Assembly (NCBI GenBank): GCA_964525165.1
Contig: CAZGGG010000005.1
Location: forward strand, 19,886-83,885
Direction of reading: 5' to 3'
From: JAWLFI01 sp964525165
Lineage (GTDB): Bacteria; Bacteroidota; Bacteroidia; Chitinophagales; Saprospiraceae
Length of the DNA stretch: 64,000 nucleotides
Part shown: positions 1-8,444 of the stretch, in pieces
Position numbering within the stretch: position 1 is the stretch's first letter
How the letters are laid out: each line of letters begins with the position of its first letter
Notes under the pieces: model-generated
Told to the model about the DNA's origin: nothing
What the model saw: only the letters and a program-made list of their open reading frames with translations
The model's database searches: none
Translations under genes and position numbers: made by a program

Positions 1-1017
1 GGATTTTTCAATTTTTAGATCATGTTTGTTGGGGTATATGAGTTGCAATCTTCTTTTCACATTAGAGAGCCCAATCCCCCCGGATCGCTTTTCGCCCACC
101 CTCTTGGGTCTGGGGCGTTGGTCGATACTATTAGCTATAGAAAAATATATTTGGTGATCACTTTCTATTCTAAAACGAATATCTATGTAGAAAGTATTGT
201 CATTCGTTGCACCATGTTTGACTGCATTTTCTACAAAAGGAATAAATAAAAATGGTGCAATCATCAACTCTTTAGGACTCCCTTTCAAGCTATAATCTAT
301 GCGCGCTTCATTTCGCCGTAAGCGTTCGAGTTCAAGATAGTTCTGAAGGTATTGAATCTCATCCTTTAATTTCACATAGTCTTGCGTACAATCATACAAT
401 TGATAGCGCAGTAAGTCCGAAAGTAATAGAATCGACTCAGACGCTTGTTTTGGCCTCGTTCTCGTTTGGACGTAAATATTATTGAGTGAATTAAAAAGGA
501 AATGAGGATTGATCTGATTCTTCAGAAACTTTAATTCTGTGGAAAGTTTTTCTGTCTCTAGCTTCCGTATCTCTCGTTGGGATTTAAGGTTTCGTCTTAA
601 CATATGTGCACCAATGGCCGTGCCTAACATAAAGGTGGTAAATGCAAAATCAGAGATAAGTTGAGAGATCGCAGCATTATCAGGCAGTGTCCCTAAGTCC
701 GCTTCGAAGAAATTAAACTGCAAAAGGAAGCCAAATTCTATATTGATAAAAATACTGATGAGCGTGAAGGCAATATACATCCATATGCGCCCAACAATTA
801 AATAAGAGGCGATTAAGAGATACAGGTTGAAATACACAATAAGTGCATCCATCAAAAACATCAATAAAGTTTGCAAGGGTTGTACATTCGGATAAGAAGT
901 GACGCCTGTAAGCGAAAGAATTTCATCCAAATAAATAAACATCCAAAAGAGGATATGCAGTAAAATCCTATTGCGGTCTTCTAAAATCCAGTCCAACCTA
1001 GCCGTTGCCTGCTCCAT
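1..1017 (-). CDS. LytS/YehU-type sensor histidine kinase, truncated by window edge
   Basis: This is the N-terminal 339 codons of a membrane sensor kinase; the gene runs off the left edge and no stop is seen. The ATG at 1015-1017 opens a continuous frame. About four hydrophobic segments lie in the first 140 residues, followed by a short coiled linker and the His_kinase domain. The phospho-acceptor is the His of NPHFLFNS, residue 172. The visible part ends just after the ATP-lid region (ENAVKHG, then a GGIGL-like glycine motif), so only a few C-terminal residues are missing. In this family the partner is normally a LytTR response regulator encoded next to the kinase, which here would lie beyond the edge. 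It is divergent from the kynurenine operon, but nothing shows that it controls it. The family call is firm; the ligand is unknown. Confidence 0.9.
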   Translation of the reverse strand, partial: MEQATARLDWILEDRNRILLHILFWMFIYLDEILSLTGVTSYPNVQPLQTLLMFLMDALIVYFNLYLLIASYLIVGRIWMYIAFTLISIFINIEFGFLLQFNFFEADLGTLPDNAAISQLISDFAFTTFMLGTAIGAHMLRRNLKSQREIRKLETEKLSTELKFLKNQINPHFLFNSLNNIYVQTRTRPKQASESILLLSDLLRYQLYDCTQDYVKLKDEIQYLQNYLELERLRRNEARIDYSLKGSPKELMIAPFLFIPFVENAVKHGATNDNTFYIDIRFRIESDHQIYFSIANSIDQRPRPKRVGEKRSGGIGLSNVKRRLQLIYPNKHDLKIEKS

Positions 1018-1146
1018 GATGCCAAGATAAGAAGAGCTTAAAGATTTATGTCTCCTGCAAAGTGCTTCTTGTATAACGAATGATCAGCAATCTATATATG
1101 AGTTGTTAAAGCGCTGAAATACATATAACATTGAATCATAAACGAC

Positions 1147-1223
1147 AAGGTGCTGCCTGATTTGACTACGACTTGCCGAAACCCTAGTCCTTCCCATTTT
1201 AAGTATCTTCAGAGCAGCACCTT
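1147..1223. repeat. 10-bp perfect inverted repeat enclosing 57 nt upstream of the kynurenine operon
   Basis: AAGGTGCTGC at 1147-1156 is matched by GCAGCACCTT at 1214-1223. The right arm is followed by a T-rich run (1225-1230). The enclosed 57 nt shows no strong internal pairing that I can see. It lies in the 260-nt gap between the divergent kinase and tryptophan dioxygenase (1018-1277). It could be a long-loop terminator or attenuator reading rightward, a regulatory hairpin, or a degenerate small insertion; no target-site duplication is visible. The rest of this gap shows only a weak promoter-like TTATTTTG at 1244-1251. Confidence 0.55.
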
Positions 1224-1277
1224 ATTTTTTCCTTCCCAATTTCTTATTTTGACCGCAGATCTAAAATATAAGGCCTG

Positions 1278-2372
1278 ATGAGTCATAAATACACTTCTGT
1301 TCACTATCATGATTATCTGCAGTTAGACAAGTTATTAGATGCCCAAACAATGAGGTCAAAAGAGTTGGGGAATCCTGCTCATGATGAGATGCTTTTCATC
1401 ATCGTCCATCAGGCATATGAATTATGGTTCAAGCAAATCATTCATGAATTAGAATCAGTTCGCTATGATTTTATGGATAATGTGGTTGATGAAACTCATA
1501 TTTTTACTTCTGTAAGTCGACTCGACAGAATTACAGAAATTCAGCAACTATTAATCAAGCAAATTGAGATCATGGAAACCATGACTCCACTTGATTTTCT
1601 GGATTTTCGTTCCTATTTGTTTCCTGCCTCCGGTTTCCAAAGTCTTCAGTTTAGGAAAATTGAAGTCCTGCTAGGATTGAAAGACGAACAAAGAATCACT
1701 TATAACAATAAGCCCTATCATACCGTCTTTTCAGATGAAGCCAAAGAAGAGTTAGATCAGATTCAAAAGGAAGGTTCCCTGATTGTATGGTTAGAAAAAT
1801 GGTTGGAAAGAACACCTTTCCTTGATTTCCCTGAATTTAGATTCCTTGAATTCTATCATGATGCCGTCGAGAAAATGCACCATCGTGAGCGAGAAGCCAT
1901 CCAATCTTCCACCTATTTAGAAGAAGAATCCAGAGAAGCCCGAATCAAACTATTGGATAAAACGGCTGAGTACTTTGAAAAGATTCTCAATAAAGAATAT
2001 CACGATCAACTCAGAAAAGAAGGAAAATGGCAGCTTTCTTATAAAGCGACCATTGCGGCTCTCTTGATTAAATTATATAATGAAGAGCCTATTTTACATA
2101 TGCCAAACTTGCTACTCAACAAATTGATGGATGTCGATGAGTTATTTACCAATTGGCGGTACCGACATGCTCAAATGGTATTGAGAATGTTGGGACGCAA
2201 AACCGGTACCGGCGGTTCCTCCGGATACGAATACCTGAAAGATACCGCCAAGAAACATCAAATATTTACAGATTTGCACGGTATTTCAACGCTTCTCATC
2301 CCGAGATCTGAGCTACCTGAACTACCCGCAAGCTTGAAAAAGGAACTTGGCTTTTACTTTAGTACTAAATAA
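1278..2372 (+). CDS. kynA: Tryptophan 2,3-dioxygenase
   Basis: Cytosolic haem dioxygenase that opens the indole ring of L-tryptophan to N-formylkynurenine, the first and committing step of the kynurenine pathway. The 364-residue protein carries the family hallmarks: an N-terminal YxxYLxLDxLLxAQ-like segment, the HDExLFIxxHQxYELWFKQ helix near residues 35-60, and the C-terminal haem and substrate region. There the haem-ligand His is residue 297 (RYRHAQMV) and the GTGGSSG loop is at 310-316. Vertebrate and bacterial homologues are roughly 280-400 residues, so it appears complete. It is the first gene of a four-enzyme run, 2 nt before the next. The ATG at 1278 has no good Shine-Dalgarno sequence, as usual in Bacteroidota. 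Confidence 0.96.
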   Translation: MSHKYTSVHYHDYLQLDKLLDAQTMRSKELGNPAHDEMLFIIVHQAYELWFKQIIHELESVRYDFMDNVVDETHIFTSVSRLDRITEIQQLLIKQIEIMETMTPLDFLDFRSYLFPASGFQSLQFRKIEVLLGLKDEQRITYNNKPYHTVFSDEAKEELDQIQKEGSLIVWLEKWLERTPFLDFPEFRFLEFYHDAVEKMHHREREAIQSSTYLEEESREARIKLLDKTAEYFEKILNKEYHDQLRKEGKWQLSYKATIAALLIKLYNEEPILHMPNLLLNKLMDVDELFTNWRYRHAQMVLRMLGRKTGTGGSSGYEYLKDTAKKHQIFTDLHGISTLLIPRSELPELPASLKKELGFYFSTK

Positions 2373-2374
2373 TT

Positions 2375-3814
2375 ATGATCGAGATTCTACATTATATAGA
2401 TGGAGCATTGGTGCCCTCTAAAAGTGCATTAACGATAGACAATCTAGATCCGTCAACAGGATTGGTATATTCCAAAATTGCCAGAGGCTCCGCAACAGAA
2501 GTAGGTCAAGCTGTTAAAGCGGCGCAAAAAGCATTTCCGGAATGGAGCCAAAAATCAGCGATCGAGCGCTCCGCCATCCTGCATAGAATTGCTGACCTCA
2601 TTGCCGAGCAAAGTCAAAGCCTGGCAGCTGCAGAAAGTCAGGACAATGGGAAACCCGTCTCTCTTGCCCGGAAAATCGATATACCCAGAGCAGAGCAGAA
2701 TTTCAGGTTTTTCGCTAATATCATCGTGGCTTTTGAATCGGAAGCTCATAGCATGCCGGATGCCATCAACTACACTACCCGCAAACCCTTAGGCGTAGTG
2801 GGCTGCATTTCTCCCTGGAACTTGCCGCTCTATTTATTCAGCTGGAAGATAGCCCCGGCCTTGGCAGCCGGCAATACAGTGGTCGCTAAACCAAGTGAAA
2901 TTACTCCTTACACAGCTTTCCTTCTGTCTAAAATCTGCCAGGAAGCCTTTTTGCCGAAAGGCGTATTAAATATCGTCCATGGATTTGGACATGAAACCGG
3001 TCAAGCTATCGTGGAGCATCCTGATATTAAAGCGATTTCATTTACCGGTGGAACCCAAACCGGAAAAAAGATTGCTGCAACCGCTGCTCCTATGTTCAAA
3101 AAATTATCCCTAGAATTAGGGGGTAAAAACCCCAATATCATTTTCGAGGATGCTGACATAGAGGAAGCTATATCGACAAGTATCAGGTCCTCTTTCGCCA
3201 ACCAAGGAGAAATCTGTTTGTGTGGTTCCAGAATTCTCATCCATACCTCCATTTATGAAGCTTTTAAAGAAGCTTTTGTTCAAAAGGTTGATGCATTGAA
3301 AGTTGGGGACCCTAAAGAGGATTCCAATTTCATGGGTGCCATTGTTTCCGAAGACCACTATCATAAAATTCTTTCCTATATCCAACTGGCTAAAGAAGAA
3401 GGAGGTGTTATTTTAAGTGGAGGAAACAGCCTCAAACCCGAAGGTCGATGTGCAAATGGTTTTTTTATCAGGCCTACTGTCATTGAAGGTTTAGATCAAC
3501 AATGCAGAACAAATACCGAGGAAATATTCGGTCCTGTTGTTACGCTCCAACCCTTCTCAAATGAAGAGGAGGCCATAATGAAAGCCAATGCGGTGCAATA
3601 TGGTTTGAGCGCTAGTATTTGGACGCAAAACCTTCAAAGAGCTCATAGAGTAGCAGACCAGCTAGAAGCAGGCGTCATATGGGTTAATACATGGCTACAT
3701 AGAGATTTGCGAACTCCTTTTGGTGGCACCAAAAGTTCAGGCGTAGGACGAGAAGGCGGGAAAGAAGCTTTAAGATTCTTTACAGAGGCAAAAAACATTT
3801 GTATCAAATACTAG
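2375..3814 (+). CDS. Aldehyde dehydrogenase, probable 2-aminomuconate 6-semialdehyde dehydrogenase
   Basis: NAD-dependent aldehyde dehydrogenase of 479 residues with the complete catalytic set: Glu247 in LELGGKNPN and Cys281 in NQGEICLCGSR. The GEICLCxSR form of the cysteine motif is typical of the ALDH8/AMSDH branch. Its place between tryptophan dioxygenase and kynureninase supports oxidation of 2-aminomuconate 6-semialdehyde in the lower kynurenine branch. That substrate is inferred from motif and context; a broader aldehyde specificity cannot be excluded. It starts 2 nt after kynA, and its 3' end lies 50 nt before the preferred kynU start, so the set is almost certainly one transcript. Confidence 0.88.
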   Translation: MIEILHYIDGALVPSKSALTIDNLDPSTGLVYSKIARGSATEVGQAVKAAQKAFPEWSQKSAIERSAILHRIADLIAEQSQSLAAAESQDNGKPVSLARKIDIPRAEQNFRFFANIIVAFESEAHSMPDAINYTTRKPLGVVGCISPWNLPLYLFSWKIAPALAAGNTVVAKPSEITPYTAFLLSKICQEAFLPKGVLNIVHGFGHETGQAIVEHPDIKAISFTGGTQTGKKIAATAAPMFKKLSLELGGKNPNIIFEDADIEEAISTSIRSSFANQGEICLCGSRILIHTSIYEAFKEAFVQKVDALKVGDPKEDSNFMGAIVSEDHYHKILSYIQLAKEEGGVILSGGNSLKPEGRCANGFFIRPTVIEGLDQQCRTNTEEIFGPVVTLQPFSNEEEAIMKANAVQYGLSASIWTQNLQRAHRVADQLEAGVIWVNTWLHRDLRTPFGGTKSSGVGREGGKEALRFFTEAKNICIKY

Positions 3815-3864
3815 ATAGAGGAACCCTCAATCGAAAAACTTTTACATACGGCAAGTTTGACATA

Positions 3865-5127
3865 ATGATTCAATTAAAACAACAAGCAATAGAAAACGAC
3901 CATCAGGATCCTTTAGGTCATAAAAGAGCAGATTTTCACTTACCCCTCACTCCTTCAGGTGATCCATACGTGTACTTTTGTGGTAATTCATTGGGGTTGC
4001 AACCTAAAAATGTCGCAAACTATATACAGCAGGAACTGAATGATTGGAAAAATTTAGGTGTAGAAGGTCATTTCCACGCTAAGAATCCTTGGATGCCCTA
4101 TCATGAATTTTTAACAGAGCAAATGGCAGAAGTGGTAGGTGCTAAACCTATTGAGACCGTTGTGATGAATAGCCTTACGGTTAACCTCCATCTGTTAATG
4201 GTTTCTTTTTATCGACCCAGCACCGAACGTTATAAAATCCTCATTGAAAAAAATGCCTTTCCGTCAGACCAGTATGCCGTGAAAAGTCAGCTAAAGTTCC
4301 ACGGATTCTCTCCGGATGAAGCACTTTTAGAGCTTCCGCCTTCCGAGGGTAAGGCCTATACGGAAACGCAAGATATTATGGACTTCCTTGATAAACATGG
4401 GAATGAGATTGCCTTGGTGCTCATAGGTGGTGTGAACTACTATAGTGGTCAATATTTCCCACTGAAGGAGATTACTGAAAAAGCACACAAAATGGGTGCT
4501 GTGGTAGGATTTGATCTGGCACATGCAGCAGGTAATATCGACTTGAAACTTCATGATACAAATGCAGATTTTGCTGCATGGTGCTCCTACAAATATCTAA
4601 ACAGCGGCCCCGGTGGACTATCCGGGATCTTTGTCCATGAGCGGCATGCGCATGACTTTGAGCTGCCTAGATTTGCCGGATGGTGGGGACATGATAAACA
4701 ATCAAGGTTTAAAATGCCACCCGACTTTATTCCAGAAGCAGGTGCAGAAGGCTGGCAGATGAGCAATCCACCTATATTAGCTATGGCTGCTCTGAGAGCG
4801 AGTTTGGAACATTTTGCAGAAGTAGGAATGTCGGCCTTACGGCAAAAATCCCTTCGGCTGACTTCCTTCCTGGAGCGCTGTTTACATGAAGTCTTATCAG
4901 ATAAAGTGCAAATCATTACTCCTACCGATCCTAATAACAGAGGGTGCCAGTTAAGTTTGCGGATCAAAGACGGCGATAAAAAAGTCTTTGAACGACTTAC
5001 AGCTAAAGATGTTATTGCTGATTGGAGAGAACCGGATGTAATTCGCGTAGCACCCGTACCCATGTATAATTCATTCATGGATGCCTATGAATTTGCAGCA
5101 CGTTTGAAAGAAGCTTTAGAAGAATAA
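3865..5127 (+). CDS. kynU: Kynureninase
   Basis: PLP-dependent hydrolase that cleaves kynurenine or 3-hydroxykynurenine to (3-hydroxy)anthranilate plus alanine. From the ATG at 3865 the protein is 420 residues, the normal size. An upstream in-frame ATG at 3799 would add 22 residues overlapping the previous gene; these have no family counterpart, so I prefer 3865. The cofactor lysine is Lys243 in WCSYKYLNSGPGG, preceded by the FDLAHAAGN segment that contacts PLP. The CGNSLGLQP motif near the N-terminus is also characteristic. It stops 4 nt before kmo. Confidence 0.95.
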   Translation: MIQLKQQAIENDHQDPLGHKRADFHLPLTPSGDPYVYFCGNSLGLQPKNVANYIQQELNDWKNLGVEGHFHAKNPWMPYHEFLTEQMAEVVGAKPIETVVMNSLTVNLHLLMVSFYRPSTERYKILIEKNAFPSDQYAVKSQLKFHGFSPDEALLELPPSEGKAYTETQDIMDFLDKHGNEIALVLIGGVNYYSGQYFPLKEITEKAHKMGAVVGFDLAHAAGNIDLKLHDTNADFAAWCSYKYLNSGPGGLSGIFVHERHAHDFELPRFAGWWGHDKQSRFKMPPDFIPEAGAEGWQMSNPPILAMAALRASLEHFAEVGMSALRQKSLRLTSFLERCLHEVLSDKVQIITPTDPNNRGCQLSLRIKDGDKKVFERLTAKDVIADWREPDVIRVAPVPMYNSFMDAYEFAARLKEALEE

Positions 5128-5131
5128 TAAT

Positions 5132-6508
5132 ATGAAAAAAAGAAAGATCGCAGTAGTCGGAGCAGGATTATGTGGTACACTCCTAGCCGTTCACTTAGCG
5201 AGGAAAGGACACGAAATACATCTTTTCGAAAGAAGAGGTGACTTACGAAAAGAAGAGGTGGATGGTGGTCGATCTATCAATCTAGCGCTTTCAGACAGAG
5301 GCCTACAAGCACTTTCTTTAGTGGGTATGGACCAAATCATCAAAGAAGAGGTTATTCCCATGCAAGGACGTATGTTACATGACAGGAAGGGGGAATCTCG
5401 CTTCAGTCCTTATTCAGGCAGATCCGGAGATTATATCAATTCAGTGTCTCGAGGAGGTTTGAATGCTGCTCTTCTGGATCTTGCAGATCAGGAAGCCACC
5501 TTAACTACATATTACAATCATGCCTGTCTGAATTATGAATGGGCAAACAATGAGCTTACATTCAAGACAGCCGGAGGAATTAAAAAGTCAGATACCTTTG
5601 ACCATGTTTTTGGTACTGATGGTGCAGGTTCTGCTATTCGTCAAACTTTCATGAGAAATGGTAATCGAATTAGGTTTGATTATCAACAAAAATACCTGAC
5701 GCATGGTTACAAAGAGCTTGAATTTCCCGCCTCTGACAATGGAGGGTTTCGCGTAGAAAGCAATGCTTTACACATTTGGCCGCGCGATGAATTTATGATG
5801 ATTGCATTACCGAATCTAGATCACAGCTTTACGGTCACTCTTTTCCAAGACTTTAAGGGTGAGAACGGATTTGATAAGTTGCAAGAAGATCATCACATTC
5901 AGACATTTTTTAAGGAAGCCTTTCCGGATGCTATACCTCATATGCCTGAATTAATTAAAGATTTTCACAGTAATCCAACTTCTTCGTTGGGGACCATTAA
6001 ATGCTTTCCCTGGTCCTATGAAGACAAAGTTTTAATGATTGGGGATGCTGTACACGCCATTGTTCCCTTTTATGGGCAGGGTATGAATTGTGCTTTTGAG
6101 GATGTCTACGTACTCGATCAGTTTATCAATGAATATGGTGACGATTGGAACGAAATGTTTGAAGCTTATGCGCACTATCGGAAACCTGATACAGACGCGA
6201 TAGCGGATCTTGCTCTGGATAACTTCTATGAAATGCAAGATCATGTAAATGATGAAGCATTTATCTTAAAAAGACAATTAGAACGTAAAATGGAACAGGC
6301 AATCAGTGATTACTACAGTAAGTATTCTCTGGTTACCTTCAGAGAAGACCTTCGTTATCATATTGCAATGCAACAAGGGAGGTTTCAAGACGAATATCTG
6401 TTAAACCTGGTTCGGAATCAACCCAATATTGAGGAAATAAACATCCATGAAGTTCATGAAGATTTAAAGAAGAAACTAAAGGAATCATTTCCAAATTCAA
6501 CGGATTAA
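5132..6508 (+). CDS. kmo: Kynurenine 3-monooxygenase
   Basis: FAD- and NADPH-dependent aromatic hydroxylase converting kynurenine to 3-hydroxykynurenine. The 458-residue protein begins with a Rossmann dinucleotide motif (VVGAGLCG, residues 8-15). It carries the DGRSINLALS-like segment near residue 45 and the second FAD motif MIGDAVHAIVPFYGQGMN near residue 300. Length and motifs match bacterial and mitochondrial KMO. With kynA and kynU present, the operon makes 3-hydroxyanthranilate. The formamidase, 3-hydroxyanthranilate dioxygenase and ACMS decarboxylase are not in this window and must be elsewhere if the route runs to completion. Confidence 0.95.
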   Translation: MKKRKIAVVGAGLCGTLLAVHLARKGHEIHLFERRGDLRKEEVDGGRSINLALSDRGLQALSLVGMDQIIKEEVIPMQGRMLHDRKGESRFSPYSGRSGDYINSVSRGGLNAALLDLADQEATLTTYYNHACLNYEWANNELTFKTAGGIKKSDTFDHVFGTDGAGSAIRQTFMRNGNRIRFDYQQKYLTHGYKELEFPASDNGGFRVESNALHIWPRDEFMMIALPNLDHSFTVTLFQDFKGENGFDKLQEDHHIQTFFKEAFPDAIPHMPELIKDFHSNPTSSLGTIKCFPWSYEDKVLMIGDAVHAIVPFYGQGMNCAFEDVYVLDQFINEYGDDWNEMFEAYAHYRKPDTDAIADLALDNFYEMQDHVNDEAFILKRQLERKMEQAISDYYSKYSLVTFREDLRYHIAMQQGRFQDEYLLNLVRNQPNIEEINIHEVHEDLKKKLKESFPNSTD

Positions 6509-6533
6509 TGTATACATTGAGAAAAAGTGAATT

Positions 6534-7322
6534 ATGGAATCCTTCGAGACCTTAATCCCACAAAGCTGGAAGGAACTACAGGAGCTATTGTATTATGATT
6601 CCTTTAATTCATATCTCGACAGATACAGGTCATCTTATGTCTACAGAGGAGTAGATTTGTCATCCTATGACCTCTCTACTACGCTCAACCGTTTAGGGGA
6701 ATCACATTTAGAAAAACATCTGTTAAGAAATTTCACCAAATACTCATCAAGAACACATCGATACAGTTCTGTTTGGTATTTACTTGCTCTCGCTCAACAT
6801 CATGGATTGCCGACCAGGCTATTGGATTGGACCTACTCACCGCTCGTAGCTCTGCACTTTGCTACAGCAGACTTTGATAAATTTGACGAAGATGGAGCTA
6901 TTTATTCCATAAATTATGTTGATACCAAGGATGAGTTGCCGGCTGTTCTAAAGGAAATCATTACCAAAGAGGGATCTCATATCTTCACTGCAGAGATGCT
7001 GGAAAGAACGGTCAATAGTCTGCCGGACCTTACGAACTTACAGAAAGACCCTTTTGCCATATTTTTTGAACCCCCTTCTATTGATGATAGAATCGTCAAC
7101 CAATACGCTGTTTTTTCTATGATGTCTCATCCTGAAACACTCATTTCTGAATGGGTTGCTCAAAACAACATAAAGTCCTTCAAAATTATTATTCCAAAGG
7201 AACTGAAGTGGGAAATCAGAGATAAATTAGATCAATCCAACATTAATGAACGCGTATTATTTCCGGGACTGGACGGGCTTGCACTATGGTTAAAACGACA
7301 TTACTGGGACATTAGAAAATGA
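6534..7322 (+). CDS. FRG domain-containing protein
   Basis: The 262-residue protein has the FRG hallmarks: the YRG core at residues 37-39 (here Y-R-G) and the HHGLPTRLLDWTYSP block at about residues 89-103, followed by ALHFA. No signal peptide or membrane segment is visible, so it is probably cytosolic. The biochemical role of FRG domains is not established; they occur in toxin-like and defence-associated contexts, but no antitoxin or other defence gene is adjacent here. It starts 25 nt after kmo on the same strand, so it may be co-transcribed with the kynurenine genes or may be a separate acquisition. Its stop codon abuts the stop of the convergent lipoprotein gene with no gap. Confidence 0.85.
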   Translation: MESFETLIPQSWKELQELLYYDSFNSYLDRYRSSYVYRGVDLSSYDLSTTLNRLGESHLEKHLLRNFTKYSSRTHRYSSVWYLLALAQHHGLPTRLLDWTYSPLVALHFATADFDKFDEDGAIYSINYVDTKDELPAVLKEIITKEGSHIFTAEMLERTVNSLPDLTNLQKDPFAIFFEPPSIDDRIVNQYAVFSMMSHPETLISEWVAQNNIKSFKIIIPKELKWEIRDKLDQSNINERVLFPGLDGLALWLKRHYWDIRK

Positions 7323-8444
7323 TTATCGTGGGTTGGGAAAAGCTAATACTCCCTTCTCCAAGTCAAGCGTGATCGTCTCGCCAAATTCTGTTGACAGATG
7401 CACCGTCCCCTCTAAAGATACTTTCATAGTCGGCTCCTGATTTTGATTTTCTTCATAGCCCTCTTTACTCAGTATGGTTAAAGGACCATTCGCACCTTCA
7501 TAGAATCGAGAACTATATAATCCATTTGCAGGGTCAAAGTAATCCACTACCAGTTTTCCGTGTTGATCATTCTTAATCCCTACTTCTAAGCGCTCAGTAT
7601 CAAATTGAACGACTTCAGCATTATACATCCCATCTGCATCAGTATCAGATAATTGAAAAAGTATATCGGTAACCATCTCTCCTTCACTCATTACTTGTAG
7701 ATGATGAATGTCCTCTTGGAGTAACTGTGACTTCTCAAAACCATGTTGATAAGCATAAGTGGATGTACCATCCCAAACCCACTGATCACATACCTTGTGT
7801 GCAACTTCAGCACTTACGAATACAGAATCATCTGTTTGGCTGCTGATCAATAATTTTGGCTCATATGTTTTCACTCCGGACATATTGATACGCTTACATG
7901 TATGAATCGTGTCGTAATAGGAAGTGACAACCTTCAAACAAACCAAATGAGAACCTGGCTGAGAAAAATCAAAAGTGGGTTCCTCCTCAATGACCTTTGT
8001 CCCGGCAATATCCCACTCCACAGAAGAAACGGATATTCCATTAAATACCGGGGATAACTTGAAAGTGTAAGAGTTCATCCAATCATGCTCTGCCACAATC
8101 TCGCGCTCCCCCTCTTTAAACCTTAATTCCGGATTAAAACTCTGATCAAAATCTGTCTGATCCATAATCTGAACAGACAAATATGGTTTCGTCATATCCC
8201 ATGATCTGGATTTCATAATACTGCTCAACTCCCAATAATTCCAATCATTGAGCATAGCTTCACTATAGTTAAACAATCCATTCAATCCCGCTTGCCACTT
8301 TATGGGGTTATTGGCTAATTGCCCTTCCAATATAAGCTCAGGCTCCTCCTCAACAGGAGTCGGAAGTGGTTCCGGATTGCACGCAAGCAAAAGAAGTGCG
8401 AATCCAACCATTAACCATTGATATGCTCTAAATCGATTGCTCAT
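7323..8444 (-). CDS. PKD-like domain lipoprotein of a sigma-factor operon
   Basis: Unrecognised 373-residue secreted lipoprotein. The ATG at 8444 overlaps the upstream stop as ATGA, which favours it over an in-frame ATG 15 nt upstream. The N-terminus is a type II signal peptide with lipobox LLLAC (Cys about residue 21), then a Pro/Glu-rich linker. A PKD-like Ig fold lies roughly at residues 120-190, with the pattern VEWDIAG ... FDFSQPGSH ... VCLKV. The remainder is beta-rich without a match I can name. As third gene after an ECF sigma factor and a transmembrane barrel protein, it is probably a surface-exposed partner of that envelope module. Confidence 0.75.
   Translation of the reverse strand: MSNRFRAYQWLMVGFALLLLACNPEPLPTPVEEEPELILEGQLANNPIKWQAGLNGLFNYSEAMLNDWNYWELSSIMKSRSWDMTKPYLSVQIMDQTDFDQSFNPELRFKEGEREIVAEHDWMNSYTFKLSPVFNGISVSSVEWDIAGTKVIEEEPTFDFSQPGSHLVCLKVVTSYYDTIHTCKRINMSGVKTYEPKLLISSQTDDSVFVSAEVAHKVCDQWVWDGTSTYAYQHGFEKSQLLQEDIHHLQVMSEGEMVTDILFQLSDTDADGMYNAEVVQFDTERLEVGIKNDQHGKLVVDYFDPANGLYSSRFYEGANGPLTILSKEGYEENQNQEPTMKVSLEGTVHLSTEFGETITLDLEKGVLAFPNPR

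Noticed and set aside
22..249. Plus-strand 75-codon ORF at the left edge
   Set aside because: It lies opposite the well-supported LytS-type kinase reading frame and has no recognisable protein features.
1147..1223. Possible tRNA: 77 nt with complementary ends
   Set aside because: No T-loop (GGTTCRA), D-loop or anticodon stem can be drawn; only the terminal inverted repeat pairs.
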